Assembly: GCA_019510465.1 (NCBI GenBank)
Contig: JAEKKH010000115.1
Span: 1-36,618, forward strand
Length of the DNA: 36,618 nucleotides
Source: Burkholderiales bacterium
GTDB lineage: Bacteria; Pseudomonadota; Gammaproteobacteria; Burkholderiales; Burkholderiaceae_C
Reading direction: 5' to 3'
The position numbers and the translations under genes are program-made. Below, in pieces: positions 26,948 through 36,618 of this stretch (the stretch's first letter is position 1; every line of letters starts with the position of its first letter). The notes beneath the pieces are model-generated. The model saw only the letters and a list, made by a program, of their open reading frames with translations. It searched no databases and was not told the DNA's origin.

Positions 26948-28525
26948 ATGAAATACCGTGATTTGCGCGATTTCGCGGCCAATCTTGAGGGTTTTGGGGA
27001 GCTCAAGCGTGTAACAGCGCCCGTGTCCCCCCAGCTCGAAATGACCGCGCTGGCCGACCGCGTCCTCCGCCAGCAGGGGCCCGCGCTCTGGTTCGAGAAC
27101 CCCACCGGGTATGACGTGCCCGTCCTCGCCAACCTGTTCGGCACGCCCCACCGTGTCGCCCTCGGCATGGGCGCGACCGACGTCTCCGAGTTGCGGGAGA
27201 TCGGCCAGCTGCTGGCCAACCTGCGCGAACCGGAGCCGCCGAAGTCGGTCAGGGACGCCGGCAAGTTGTGGACCATGGGCAAGGCGCTGTGGGACATGAA
27301 GCCCGCCGTGCTGCGCAGCGGGCCGTGCCAGGACGTCGTCCAGGAGGCCGGCGAGATCGACCTGTCGAGGTGGCCGATCCAGACCTGCTGGCCCGGCGAC
27401 GCCGCTCCGCTCGTGACCTGGGGCCTGGTCGTCACGCGCGGCCCGCGCGGCGTGCCCAAGCCGAGATTGCGGCAGAACCTGGGCATCTACCGGCAGCAGG
27501 TGATCGGCCGGCGCGAGCTCATCATGCGCTGGCTCGCCCACCGCGGGGGCGCGCTCGACTTCCGCGACTTCGCCCGCATCAACCCGGGCAAGCCATTCCC
27601 CCTGGTGTGCGCGCTGGGCGCCGACCCGGCCACGACGCTGGGCGCCGTCACGCCCGTGCCCGACAGCCTCGGCGAATACCAGTTCGCCGGCCTGCTGCGC
27701 GGCGGCCGCACGGAACTGGTGGACACGCGCACGGGCGAGGACGGGCTGATGCTGCAGGTGCCCGCGCGTGCCGAGATCGTCCTCGAGGGCCACATCCCGG
27801 TCGCCGAACCGGGCTGGACGGGCCACAGCGAGCATGGCGTGCCGCTCAAGGAGATCAACGGCTACCTGCACGCGCTCGAGGGCCCGTACGGCGACCACAC
27901 CGGCTACTACAACGAGCGCGACTGGTTTCCGGTGTTCCGCCTCGACCGCCTGACGCACCGCCGCGACCCGATCTACCACTCCACCTACACCGGCAAGCCC
28001 CCCGACGAGCCGGCCGTGCTGGGCGTGGCGCTCAACGAGGTCTTCGTGCCGCTGCTGCAGAAGCAGTTCCCCGAGATCGTCGACTTCTACCTGCCGCCCG
28101 AGGGTTGCAGCTACCGCATGGCCGTCATCTCGATGAAGAAGGCCTACGCGGGCCACGCCAAGCGGCTGATGTTCGGCCTGTGGAGCGTGCTGCGCCAGTT
28201 CATGTACACGAAGTTCATCGTGGTGGTCGACGACGACATCGACATCCGCGACTGGAACGAGGTGATCTGGGCGATCACCACGCGCATGGATCCCGTGCGC
28301 GACACGACGCTGGTCGACCACACGCCCATCGACTACCTCGACTTCGCCTCGCCGGTGAGCGGGCTGGGCGGGAAGATGGGCCTGGACGCCACGTCCAAAT
28401 GGCCCGGGGAGACCCAGCGCGAATGGGGCCGGCCGATCACGATGGCGGGTGCGCTGACGAAGGAAGTCGAGGCGAGGCTGGACAGCCTTTTCTCGCAAGT
28501 GATGGCGCCCGTCAAGGGCCGATGA
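26948..28525 (+). CDS. ubiD: UbiD-type prenylated-FMN decarboxylase
   Basis: The 525-residue enzyme decarboxylates 3-polyprenyl-4-hydroxybenzoate in ubiquinone synthesis, using prenylated FMN made by Ubi[23 protein letters not shown] at the start, the middle segment [12 protein letters not shown] with its active-site Glu, and [22 protein letters not shown] near residue 425 are family hallmarks. Length is typical. The 247-base upstream region becomes AT-rich from about 26880 (TAATAACCCGTCAACAATATAAG), a likely promoter zone. ubiX is not nearby. Confidence 0.95.
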   Translation: MKYRDLRDFAANLEGFGELKRVTAPVSPQLEMTALADRVLRQQGPALWFENPTGYDVPVLANLFGTPHRVALGMGATDVSELREIGQLLANLREPEPPKSVRDAGKLWTMGKALWDMKPAVLRSGPCQDVVQEAGEIDLSRWPIQTCWPGDAAPLVTWGLVVTRGPRGVPKPRLRQNLGIYRQQVIGRRELIMRWLAHRGGALDFRDFARINPGKPFPLVCALGADPATTLGAVTPVPDSLGEYQFAGLLRGGRTELVDTRTGEDGLMLQVPARAEIVLEGHIPVAEPGWTGHSEHGVPLKEINGYLHALEGPYGDHTGYYNERDWFPVFRLDRLTHRRDPIYHSTYTGKPPDEPAVLGVALNEVFVPLLQKQFPEIVDFYLPPEGCSYRMAVISMKKAYAGHAKRLMFGLWSVLRQFMYTKFIVVVDDDIDIRDWNEVIWAITTRMDPVRDTTLVDHTPIDYLDFASPVSGLGGKMGLDATSKWPGETQREWGRPITMAGALTKEVEARLDSLFSQVMAPVKGR

Positions 28526-28562
28526 AGCTATCAGGACGACTTGATCATTCGCGGATATTTCC

Positions 28563-28591
28563 TTGCCGCGGCGGGCGGCGAGGACTATCTT
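28563..28591 (+). promoter_or_regulatory. Sigma-70-like promoter of the candidate small RNA
   Basis: TTGCCG (28563-28568) and TATCTT (28586-28591) are 17 bases apart, just after the ubiD stop. Predicted transcription would begin near 28598, at the first hairpin of the downstream structured region. Confidence 0.55.
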
Positions 28592-28596
28592 GGAAC

Positions 28597-28735
28597 TGCC
28601 TCCAGGAGGCACTCCCCTCTGCGCAGTCGATGCGCAATCGGGGCCCCGGGCGTTCTGCTCCGGATCCCCATCGGGCGACGTTCAAGTCGCCCAGGAAGCC
28701 CCGATCATCCTCAAGTGATCGGGGCTTCGTCATTG
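28597..28735 (+). ncRNA. Candidate small RNA with consecutive stem-loops
   Basis: This intergenic stretch after ubiD folds, by eye, into successive hairpins. They are TGCCTCC-A-GGAGGCA (28597-28611), TGCGCA-GTCGA-TGCGCA (28620-28636), a GGGG/CCGG...CCGG/CCCC stem (28640-28669), GGGCGAC-GTTCAA-GTCGCCC (28673-28692), and the terminator. ATCGGGGC at 28637-28644 can alternatively pair with GCCCCGAT of the terminator, so two folds compete. It has its own promoter and no open reading frame that looks coding. I cannot match it to a known RNA family. Confidence 0.6.
28696..28727 (+). terminator. Strong 12-bp hairpin terminator
   Basis: AAGCCCCGATCA (28696-28707) pairs perfectly with TGATCGGGGCTT (28716-28727) around an 8-base loop, followed by CGTCATT on the plus strand. 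It would end the small RNA and any ubiD read-through. The stem may also end the convergent minus-strand transcript less well. Confidence 0.75.
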
Positions 28736-28743
28736 CGCACGGC

Positions 28744-29580
28744 TCAGTGCCCGGCGAGCACGCGGCCCAGGACCTCGTGCAGCGCCGATTGCATGTGCAT
28801 GAGTCCGCTGCCCGTCGGCGTCCAGCGCGTGACCGGCGAGTCCGCGGGATAGCCCTGGCCCATGGCCGCGGGCACGATGGTGATCGGCGCCGAAGCGGCG
28901 CCAGCGGCCGCCGCCGCGCGGAACTCCCGCAGCGCACGCGGCATGTGCACCCCGTGGGTCACCAGCACGATCTCGCGCACCCCCGCGGCCTGCAGCAGCG
29001 GGAGCGTCAGGACGGCGTTCTCGTGGGTGTCGCGCGAGCCGGCCTCGATCCAGCGCAGCGGCGTGCCGTATTCGTCGCGGGCGACCTCGGCCATCCGGAC
29101 GGCTTCGGGCGGGATCTCCCGGTCCGGCCCGCCCCAGCCCCAGCCGCCGCTCGCGGCCACCGGGATGCCCGTCTGCCGGCCCAGCCAGACACCGTAGCGC
29201 AGCCTCTTGAGCGAGAGGTCGCCCAGGTCGGCGCTGTCGTATTCGAATCCTCGGTACGCCATTCCGCCACCGAGCACGACGATGGCCAGGGGCTGGCCCG
29301 CCGCCGCGCGCGCCTTCAGGTCGGCACGCTGCGCGGCGTCCAGAGGCACGGGTTCGTCGAGGAAGGACAGCTCGACCCAGCGCGCCGCCCCGCTGCAGCA
29401 GCTCAACCAGGCGCAGGCGCAGCCGACGGCCACCAGCCAGCGGCTCGCGCGCGGACGCCGGCGCGCGAGCGCGGCGCCCGCGAGCGCGAGGGCGAGGAAT
29501 GGGACGGGCGGCAGCACCAGTGCCGAGATCACGGGCTTGAGGGCGCCCAGGCCCGCGGCGGTCATCCAGTCGGCAAGCAT
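28744..29580 (-). CDS. YdcF/ElyC-type DUF218 membrane protein
   Basis: The 278-residue protein has two N-terminal membrane segments (about 15-40 and 46-63) and a periplasmic DUF218 domain. The domain shows IVVLGGGMAYRG (near residue 100), a G-G-W-G stretch, EAGSRDTHENA (near 180) and VLVTHGVHMPRAL (near 205). Members such as ElyC affect envelope and peptidoglycan metabolism; the exact role here is not known. It lies 48 bases downstream of pdxH on the same strand. Confidence 0.88.
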   Translation of the reverse strand: MLADWMTAAGLGALKPVISALVLPPVPFLALALAGAALARRRPRASRWLVAVGCACAWLSCCSGAARWVELSFLDEPVPLDAAQRADLKARAAAGQPLAIVVLGGGMAYRGFEYDSADLGDLSLKRLRYGVWLGRQTGIPVAASGGWGWGGPDREIPPEAVRMAEVARDEYGTPLRWIEAGSRDTHENAVLTLPLLQAAGVREIVLVTHGVHMPRALREFRAAAAAGAASAPITIVPAAMGQGYPADSPVTRWTPTGSGLMHMQSALHEVLGRVLAGH

Positions 29581-29628
29581 GCAGCATTGTCGCGGAGCGC
29601 CATGACGCTCACGGCGACGCCGCAGCGC

Positions 29629-30273
29629 TCAGGGCGCCAGGCGCTCGCGCGTCCAGGACGCGCCGTCGAGGCGATAGCGCAGGCGGTCGTGCAGGCGCGA
29701 CCTGCGGCCCTGCCAGAACTCCCAGCTGTCGGGCCGGAGGCGGAAGCCGCCCCAGTGCGGCGGCCGCGGCGGATGCATGAGGAACTTCGCGGCGTACTTC
29801 GCGGCGTTGGCCACCAGCACCGCGCGCGACTCGATCACCTGGCTCTGCGGCGAGGCCCAGGCGCCGATGCGCGAATCGAGCGGCCGCGACGCGAAGTACG
29901 CATCGGACTCCGCGTCGTCGACGCGCTCGACGGCGCCTTCGATGCGCACCACGCGCTCGAGCTCGACCCAGTGGAACTGCAGCGCGGCGAATGGATGCAC
30001 GGCGAGCTCGCGGCCCTTGCGGCTGTCGTAGTTGGTGAACCAGACGATGCCGCGCGCGTCGCAGCCCTTGATGAGCACGATGCGCGTCGACGGCCGGCCG
30101 TCGGGCCCCACGGTCGCCAGCGTCATCGCGTTGGGCTCGGGGATCCTGGCCGCGAACGCCTCGTCCATCCAGGCCTGGAACTGGCGCAGCGGATCGAGGG
30201 CCGCGTCCGTTTCCTCGAGCGCGTCGCGCTCGTAGCTCTTGCGTTCGTCGGCGATGTTCTTGGGATGGTCCAT
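29629..30273 (-). CDS. pdxH: Pyridoxamine/pyridoxine 5'-phosphate oxidase
   Basis: The 214-residue FMN enzyme makes pyridoxal 5'-phosphate. Family segments are [73 protein letters not shown] and the C-terminal [20 protein letters not shown]. The ATG at 30273 gives the expected N-terminus; a longer in-frame reading is not family-like. The ydcF-like gene follows on the same strand. Confidence 0.96.
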   Translation of the reverse strand: MDHPKNIADERKSYERDALEETDAALDPLRQFQAWMDEAFAARIPEPNAMTLATVGPDGRPSTRIVLIKGCDARGIVWFTNYDSRKGRELAVHPFAALQFHWVELERVVRIEGAVERVDDAESDAYFASRPLDSRIGAWASPQSQVIESRAVLVANAAKYAAKFLMHPPRPPHWGGFRLRPDSWEFWQGRRSRLHDRLRYRLDGASWTRERLAP

Positions 30274-30402
30274 GTCGACAAGTTTAGGGGAACGCCTTAG
30301 GTATACGTCCCACTGGAACAAAAGGGGTTCAGCCCCGATTCTTGAGGCACATAACCATTCAATGTGCGGCCGCCTCAGGAAGACGCCGCGCGCCATGCGC
30401 CC

Positions 30403-31014
30403 ATGAAAAACGAACCGGCCGTCGTCGTGCTGGCTGCAGGCGCAGGGAGCCGATACCAGGGAACGCGTCACAAGCTCAGCGAGAAGCTGGGCCGTGACAG
30501 CGTGCTCGTGCGAACCCTGCGAAATGCCATCGCATCCGAGATGTCGGTCGTGCTCGTCATCTCCGATGCGCTGGTATCCGAGGCCCGCGGCCTGGTCGCG
30601 CCCGAGGACATGGTCGTCGTCGATGCCCGCTCACAAACGGGGTGGGGTATGGGCGACTCGATCGCGGCGGGCGTGTCGCAGCATGCGAGCGCCACCGGCT
30701 GGCTCGTGCTGCCTGCCGACATGCCGCTGGTCCAGCCCGGCAGCCTGCGCGCGGTCGCCGAGGCGCTCGACCAGCAGCCCATCGCGTTCGCGCAGCACCG
30801 CGGACGCCGCGGACACCCGGTGGGCTTCGGCGCCGAGCTGTTCTCCGAGCTCGTGATGCTCAAGGGCGACGAAGGCGCGCGCCGGCTGCTCGCGCGTTAT
30901 CCCACCGCGGCGGTCGAACTCGACGACCCCGGCGTCCTGTTCGACATCGACACCGTCGACGATCTCGCCGCCGCGCGGCGGCGCATCGACGGCTCGTCCG
31001 AGATCGCCCTCTAG
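30403..31014 (+). CDS. MobA-like NTP transferase (molybdenum-cofactor cytidylyltransferase type)
   Basis: The 203-residue protein has the nucleotidyltransferase signature [16 protein letters not shown] near the N-terminus, [12 protein letters not shown] near residue 105 (metal-binding Asp), [10 protein letters not shown] near 145, and an ending [14 protein letters not shown]. This matches the MocA/NboR-like group that transfers CMP or GMP to molybdopterin, but the substrate cannot be assigned. No xanthine dehydrogenase or mob/moa gene is adjacent. The ATG at 30403 is preferred; GTG at 30364 would add 13 residues. The 129-base gap behind pdxH holds an imperfect inverted repeat GCACAT/ATGTGC at 30347-30367. 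Confidence 0.85.
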   Translation: MKNEPAVVVLAAGAGSRYQGTRHKLSEKLGRDSVLVRTLRNAIASEMSVVLVISDALVSEARGLVAPEDMVVVDARSQTGWGMGDSIAAGVSQHASATGWLVLPADMPLVQPGSLRAVAEALDQQPIAFAQHRGRRGHPVGFGAELFSELVMLKGDEGARRLLARYPTAAVELDDPGVLFDIDTVDDLAAARRRIDGSSEIAL

Positions 31015-31245
31015 CGGACGTCACCGCGAGGCTCGCCGTCGCCTGGCAAGGACGCGCCGATCGCCGTCCACGCCCCGCGCCTCCATGCCGAGCGCTGCGG
31101 ACGCCGCGCGTCTCCGGGCTCGCACGCGACTGCGCGATGGCGCACACTGCGCGGGGCGGGCGCACCGGTTGCCGCCCGTGCGGGCGTCCGAGGCCGGCCC
31201 GGCGCCGCCGGTCCCGCCGCGTCATTCCCTGTTGCCCGCGCTGGT

Positions 31246-31274
31246 TTGACCATGTAACGGAGTTACCGGATAAT
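31246..31274 (+). promoter_or_regulatory. Sigma-70-like promoter of edd
   Basis: TTGACC (31246-31251) and GATAAT (31269-31274) are exactly 17 bases apart. The expected transcription start falls at or within 1-2 bases of the ATG at 31281, so the message may be leaderless. The 266-base region behind the MobA-like gene is otherwise featureless. Confidence 0.7.
31253..31267. promoter_or_regulatory. HexR-like operator between -35 and -10 of edd
   Basis: TGTAAC-GGA-GTTACC is a 6-3-6 inverted repeat (5 of 6 pairs matched) lying in the promoter spacer. Its layout resembles the proteobacterial HexR site (TGTAAT-N3-ATTACA), and HexR controls edd and related sugar genes. A bound repressor here would block polymerase. 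No hexR gene is in the window. Confidence 0.55.
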
Positions 31275-31280
31275 CAGACC

Positions 31281-33013
<1,733 letters not shown>

Positions 33014-33039
33014 CAGCTCGGGCTCGCCGCGCTCGCCGT

Positions 33040-33110
33040 CCCCCGAGGGGCTCAGGCCGGCTCGGTCCAACCGGGCCCTCGCCGGCCGGGGATGCGGCGC
33101 GGCGGGGCCT
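33040..33110. repeat. Dispersed intergenic repeat, CCCCCGAGGGG core (copy 3)
   Basis: The CCCCCGAGGGG core (33040-33050) followed by GCTCAGGCCGGCTCGG lies in the 130-base gap between edd and eda. The first half resembles the copies near 1043 and 12604. The right-hand limit is approximate. Confidence 0.4.
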
Positions 33111-33143
33111 GGCGAGACGTCTGAACTTTTGGAGAAACGAACC

Positions 33144-33770
33144 ATGAACCCGCTCGAGCTTGCTTCCTACGGCCCGGTCATCCCGGTCATCGTCATCGAT
33201 CGCCTCGAGGACGCCGTCCCCATGGCCAAGGCGCTGGTCGCCGGCGGCGTGCGCGTGCTGGAAGTGACGCTGCGCACCGCGGCGGGCTTGCCCGCGATCA
33301 AGGCGATCGCGCACGAGGTGCCGGGCGCCGTGGTCGGCGCGGGCACCGTGCGCGGCGCCGAGGACGTGCATGCCGCGCACGCCGCCGGCGCGAAGTTCAT
33401 CGTCAGCCCCGGCTACACCCGGGCCGTCGGCGATGCCTGCAAGTCGCTGGGCGTCGCGCTGCTGCCGGGCGTGTCCACCGGCAGCGAGATCATGATGGCC
33501 GCCGACGACGGCTTCACGTTCCTCAAGTTGTTCCCGGCCACCGCGGTCGGTGGCATCCCGCTGCTCAAGGCGTTCTCCGGCCCGTTCGCCGACATCGCGT
33601 TCTGCCCCACGGGGGGCGTGACCGTCGAGACCGCGCCGCAGTTCCTGGCGCTGCCCAACGTGAAGGTGGTCGGTGGCTCGTGGCTGACCCCGATCGACGC
33701 GATGAAGAGCGGCGACTGGGCGCGCATCACCGAGCTGGCGAAGCAGGCGGCGTCGATTCCGCGGCCCTGA
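33144..33770 (+). CDS. eda: 2-keto-3-deoxy-6-phosphogluconate aldolase
   Basis: The 208-residue class I aldolase splits KDPG to pyruvate and glyceraldehyde 3-phosphate. Motifs are PVIPVIVIDRLEDAVPMAKAL, the catalytic Glu in VLEVTLRT (near residue 40), GAGTVRG, the Schiff-base Lys in FLKLFPA (near residue 130), and the phosphate-binding FCPTGGV. GGAG at 33131-33134 serves the ATG at 33144. An in-frame start 15 bases earlier lacks support. It follows edd by 130 bases and is intact even though edd is not. Confidence 0.96.
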   Translation: MNPLELASYGPVIPVIVIDRLEDAVPMAKALVAGGVRVLEVTLRTAAGLPAIKAIAHEVPGAVVGAGTVRGAEDVHAAHAAGAKFIVSPGYTRAVGDACKSLGVALLPGVSTGSEIMMAADDGFTFLKLFPATAVGGIPLLKAFSGPFADIAFCPTGGVTVETAPQFLALPNVKVVGGSWLTPIDAMKSGDWARITELAKQAASIPRP

Positions 33771-33792
33771 GCGCGCGCCTTCCCGCGCCGGC

Positions 33793-34317
33793 CTACTTGC
33801 AGTTCGCCGGCTTCGGGCTGCGCGCGCAGAAGCGCGCGCGCCTGGCCGTGTATTCCTGGTAGCCCTGCTGCGTGAAGTCCTTGAAGAAGGCGGCGCTTCC
33901 CGAGTCGAAGACCGTGCCCAGCTTCGCGCAGGCCTGCGCCGGCGAGGCCTTCACGCTCTGCAGCATCGACTCGGCCTGTCGATCCATCATCTCGAAGTCC
34001 TTGGCGCCGTAGAGCGGCGTGCTCTCGACGAACAGCGGATCCTTGGATGCGATCGCCCGCATGGCCTCCAAGGTTCCGGCCGACATCGCGGCGAGGTAGC
34101 CCTTCAGGCGCTCGTCCAGCGCCTGCCCTGCCGGCAGATGGTTGGCTGCACAGTAGGCGGTGGACTTGCCGAACGTCCTGTTCGCCGCATCGGTCATCGA
34201 GTCGACCGCCGCCACGATCTTCGAATCGTTCGGCGCGGCGGCCGCCCCGGCCGCCTGCGTCCACGGTGCGATCGCGAGCAGCACGCATGCCAGCAGGATG
34301 GTTGCGCGTCGATTCAT
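33793..34317 (-). CDS. Secreted protein of unknown function
   Basis: The 174-residue protein starts with a signal peptide (MNRRATILLACVLLAIAPWTQA, cleavage near residue 23). The mature part is helical-looking and has four Cys (near residues 57, 129, 163 and 173), the last two in RFCARSPKPANCK at the C-terminus, suggesting disulfides in the periplasm. I recognise no family. An in-frame ATG at 34338 would add 7 residues. It lies 38 bases after the PaiB-like gene on the same strand and converges with eda, with no clear terminator between. Confidence 0.8.
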   Translation of the reverse strand: MNRRATILLACVLLAIAPWTQAAGAAAAPNDSKIVAAVDSMTDAANRTFGKSTAYCAANHLPAGQALDERLKGYLAAMSAGTLEAMRAIASKDPLFVESTPLYGAKDFEMMDRQAESMLQSVKASPAQACAKLGTVFDSGSAAFFKDFTQQGYQEYTARRARFCARSPKPANCK

Positions 34318-34355
34318 GTCGGCTTTCGGAAGATGCATTGATCGGTGCGGCATGG

Positions 34356-35024
34356 TCAGTCGGCGCCGGCCGCGTCGCGCCGCTTGCGCTGTTCCGCCGC
34401 CTGCATCGCCTGCGCCGTCGCCTCGGCCTGCGGCTGGCGTCCTGCGATGGCATCGGCCTCCAGTCCCAGCACGACGCCGGTGCGGTCCGCCGCGTCGCGG
34501 TTCTGGCTCAGCTTGAACTTGCCTTCGACGCGCGTGACCTCGAGCTCGATGCCGACGATGGCCTTGAGCATCGCGTCGAGGTAGTCCGGCGGCGCGTCGG
34601 CCGCGTGCCAGGGCACGGCGCGGCCGGCCTCGTGGCGTTCGGTCAGGCGCGTGACGAAGGCCCGCAGCCACTCCGGATCCTGGATCGCTCGCAGCGTGCC
34701 ATGCGCCTGCACCATCGAATAGTTCCAGGTGGGCACGGCCTTGCCGTGCTGGAACTTGCTCGGGTACCAGTTCGGCGACACGTAGGCCTGCGGCCCGTGG
34801 AACACCAGCAGCACGGGTTGGCCGTCGGCCTCGCGCCAGAGCGGGTTCGCGCGCGCGACGTGCGCCGTCATGCGCCAGCGCTCGCCGACGCGTTCCACCT
34901 CGACGGGCATCAGGTCGGCCGACAACTCGCCGCCGCCACGCACGAGCGTGGCCAACGGCTGGGCCTTCATCAGCGCGAGCAGCGTGGCGGGATCCTGTTC
35001 TGTGAAATGCGCAGGCTGGTACAT
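34356..35024 (-). CDS. PaiB-like FMN-binding putative transcriptional regulator
   Basis: The 222-residue protein matches the PaiB/FMN-binding split-barrel family. It shows MYQPAHFTEQDPATLLALM, PLATLVRGGGELSADLMPVEVE, HVARANPLWREADGQPVLLVFHGPQAYVSPNWYPSK and the later VGIELEVTRVEGKFKLSQNR. Members are annotated as negative regulators of sporulation and protease genes in Bacillus, but their role in Proteobacteria is unclear. It begins 2 bases after the SDR gene stop, so the two are probably co-transcribed. Confidence 0.9.
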   Translation of the reverse strand: MYQPAHFTEQDPATLLALMKAQPLATLVRGGGELSADLMPVEVERVGERWRMTAHVARANPLWREADGQPVLLVFHGPQAYVSPNWYPSKFQHGKAVPTWNYSMVQAHGTLRAIQDPEWLRAFVTRLTERHEAGRAVPWHAADAPPDYLDAMLKAIVGIELEVTRVEGKFKLSQNRDAADRTGVVLGLEADAIAGRQPQAEATAQAMQAAEQRKRRDAAGAD

Positions 35025-35026
35025 GG

Positions 35027-35815
35027 TCAGGCCGGAACGGTGTAGTTGAGGGCGAGGCGGCCACCGTCGACGTAGACGATCTCGCCGGTGACGTAGCTGG
35101 AGGCGTCGCTGAGCAGGAAGCCGACGACGTCGGCGATCTCCTCGGGCTCGCCCAGGCGCCTCATCGGCGTGCGGCCCAGGATGCGCTGGCGCGCCGCGTC
35201 GCTGGTGAGCACCGCGTCGCGCGCGAGGTCGGTCGCGATGGTGCCGGGCGCGACGGCGTTGACGCGCACGCCGTGGTCGATCAGGCCCAGCGACATGGCG
35301 CGCGTGAGCTGGTTGATGCCGCCCTTGCTGGCGTTGTAGCTGGCGATGGTGGCGATCGCCATCAGGCCGTTGACGGACGACATGTTGACGATCGCGCCAC
35401 GCTTCTGGGCCACCATGTGCCGCGCGACGGCCTGGCCGACGAGGAACGCGCCCTTGAGGTTGACGTCGATGACGGCGTCCCAGTCCTCCTCGGTGACGTC
35501 GAGGAATTCGGCGGCGCGGAAGATGCCGGCGTTGTTGACGAGGCCGTCAATGCGGCCGAAGGCGGCGACCGTGGCGGCGGTGACCGCGTCGACGGCCGCC
35601 TTGGACGAGACGTCGCAGCGGAAGAACGCCGCGCGCTGGCCGGCGGCGGTCAGGTCGGCGGCCAGCGCATGGCCGGCGCCTTCGGCGACGTCCCACAGCG
35701 CCACCTGCGCGCCGTCGCGCGCGAGCCTGCGCGCGCAGGCGGCGCCGATGCCGTTGGAGGCGCCGGTGATGACGACGACGCGGCCTTCCAGGCCGAAGGA
35801 AATGCTGCTGCTCAT
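35027..35815 (-). CDS. SDR-family oxidoreductase
   Basis: The 262-residue classical short-chain dehydrogenase/reductase has cofactor motif TGASNGIG (near residue 17), NNAG (near 91), catalytic Ser in IVNMSSVNG and YNASK (near 158-162), and a C-terminal VTGEIVYVDGGRLALNY. An Asp after the second strand (ALWDVA) favours NAD over NADP. The substrate is unknown. The neighbouring MBL-fold gene gives no clear pathway. The ATG at 35815 begins the family-like MSSSISFGLEGRVVVITG. Confidence 0.92.
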   Translation of the reverse strand: MSSSISFGLEGRVVVITGASNGIGAACARRLARDGAQVALWDVAEGAGHALAADLTAAGQRAAFFRCDVSSKAAVDAVTAATVAAFGRIDGLVNNAGIFRAAEFLDVTEEDWDAVIDVNLKGAFLVGQAVARHMVAQKRGAIVNMSSVNGLMAIATIASYNASKGGINQLTRAMSLGLIDHGVRVNAVAPGTIATDLARDAVLTSDAARQRILGRTPMRRLGEPEEIADVVGFLLSDASSYVTGEIVYVDGGRLALNYTVPA

Positions 35816-35929
35816 GGCGGGGTCTCGGGAATCGGGAGGGCGGCGCTCGGCGCCGGGGCGGCCGGCGGCGAGCGATGCCACCACTATACGGCGCGTGGCA
35901 CGGGCCGCCGCGCGCCCGCGGCCAGGTCG

Positions 35930-36618
35930 TCAGGCCGGCGCACGCGCGGGCGCGGCGCGCGAGGGCCGGTCGAGCCAGGCGATCAGGCCGGCGGCGTTGA
36001 GCGCCACGTCGTCGTGCAGCAGTTCGGCGATGCGCGCGTCGGGCAGGTCGACGCCGAAGTCGCGGGCGCCGTCGGCGTACAGGCGCATCAGCGCCGCGCC
36101 GATGGCGGCGTGGCGATCGGGCGCGTCGCGATGGGCGAGGGCGGCGGAGACGGTCGCGTCGATCATGGCCAGCAGCCGCCCGGCGCAATCGGGCACGTGG
36201 CGGATGCGGCTGTAGTGGGTGACGAACATCTGCCGCGGCGAAGCGGCCATCAGTCGCGCGATCGACGCGCGCATGGCGTCGGGATCGAACTGCACCGGGG
36301 TGGTGGTCGGGAAGATGAAGGCGCGGCCGTCGACGTTGAACTCGGGATAGGCCATGCCGAAGTTGTCGCCCGTGAACCAGCCCTCGCTGCGGGCGTCCCA
36401 GATGCAGTGGTGGTGCAGCGCATGGCCCGGCGTGTGCGCGAACACGAGCGCCCGGCCGGCGAGGAGGATCGTCTCGCCGTCGGTCGTGGCGCGCACGCGC
36501 TCCTCGGGCACCGGCAGCAGCTCGCCGTAGGCCCGCGCCATCTGCCCGGCACCGTAGACGGCCAGCGCGCCCTGCCACAGCGCGAACGGATCGACCATGT
36601 GGCGCGCGCCGCGCGGAT
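35930..36618 (-). CDS. MBL-fold metallo-hydrolase, 5' end outside the window
   Basis: At least 229 residues are visible, and the reading frame runs off the right edge (IRGARHMVDP at the boundary). Seen are AHTPGHALHHHCIWD with metal-ligand His, WFTGDNFG with the bridging Asp, and MFVTHYSRI near the middle. The H-x-H-x-D-H motif expected near the N-terminus lies beyond the window. An internal ATG at 36598 is not the true start. It is 114 bases upstream of the SDR gene and transcribed in the same direction. Confidence 0.88.
   Translation of the reverse strand, partial: PRGARHMVDPFALWQGALAVYGAGQMARAYGELLPVPEERVRATTDGETILLAGRALVFAHTPGHALHHHCIWDARSEGWFTGDNFGMAYPEFNVDGRAFIFPTTTPVQFDPDAMRASIARLMAASPRQMFVTHYSRIRHVPDCAGRLLAMIDATVSAALAHRDAPDRHAAIGAALMRLYADGARDFGVDLPDARIAELLHDDVALNAAGLIAWLDRPSRAAPARAPA

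Noticed and set aside
28597-28735. 6S RNA
   Set aside because: 6S RNA is a long hairpin with paired ends and a central bubble; this region is a row of separate hairpins.
27268-30300. A plus-strand open frame of about 1,000 codons running from ubiD past pdxH
   Set aside because: It overlaps three supported genes and the small-RNA region and has shadow-type composition.
30347-30367. Inverted repeat GCACAT-N9-ATGTGC before the MobA-like gene
   Set aside because: Short, with a long spacer and no recognisable promoter around it; likely chance.

Overview
The window is high-GC DNA (about 70 % by eye), densely coding, with gene content and order typical of Burkholderiales (Betaproteobacteria). Indicators are an mdh followed by a CitE-like lyase, ybgC-tolQRA, the ribD-ribBA-ribH-nusB-aminotransferase run, glyA-nrdR, a fimT/pilVWXE minor-pilin set, a TssQ-type lipoprotein beside a Ser/Thr kinase, and Entner-Doudoroff genes. 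The Rubrivivax/Leptothrix-like branch is a reasonable guess; the genus cannot be fixed by reading alone. There are no rRNA or tRNA genes, CRISPR arrays or insertion sequences that I can see.

Layout. 1-3.1 kb (+): malate dehydrogenase, a HpcH/HpaI-CitE family lyase, and a secreted protein of unknown function with a terminator. 3.2-9.4 kb (-): a PilB/GspE-type ATPase with an unusually long array of MshEN-like repeats, an ECF sigma factor with a zinc-finger anti-sigma, and a PAS-GAF-GGDEF-EAL protein; cyclic-di-GMP is the common theme. 9.6 kb (+): a stand-alone bufferin-type (DUF2282) precursor. 9.9-12.4 kb (-): ybgC-tolQ-tolR-tolA, without tolB-pal. 12.6-14.8 kb (-): TssQ-like lipoprotein and a frameshifted Ser/Thr kinase. 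14.9-19.4 kb (-): ribD, ribBA (with a degenerate RibA half), ribH, nusB and a PLP aminotransferase; ribE is not in the cluster. 19.5-23.5 kb (+): six minor-pilin genes with no pilY1. 23.7-25.6 kb (-): glyA-nrdR behind a ZTP riboswitch; NrdR is missing part of its ATP-cone. 25.75-26.7 kb (-): lytic transglycosylase. 26.9-28.5 kb (+): ubiD, followed by a probable new small RNA with its own promoter and terminator. 28.7-30.3 kb (-): YdcF-type membrane protein and pdxH. 30.4-33.8 kb (+): MobA-like nucleotidyltransferase, then edd (5' part deleted and out of frame) and eda. 33.8-36.6 kb (-): a secreted unknown, a PaiB-like FMN-binding protein, an SDR oxidoreductase, and an MBL-fold hydrolase cut by the window edge.

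The most noteworthy items are the riboswitch-controlled glyA-nrdR unit with a shortened NrdR, the candidate small RNA at about 28.6-28.73 kb, the expanded c-di-GMP-sensor ATPase beside a c-di-GMP enzyme, the orphan bufferin, and lesions in edd and the kinase. The lesions may reflect real gene decay or assembly error, and reads would decide.
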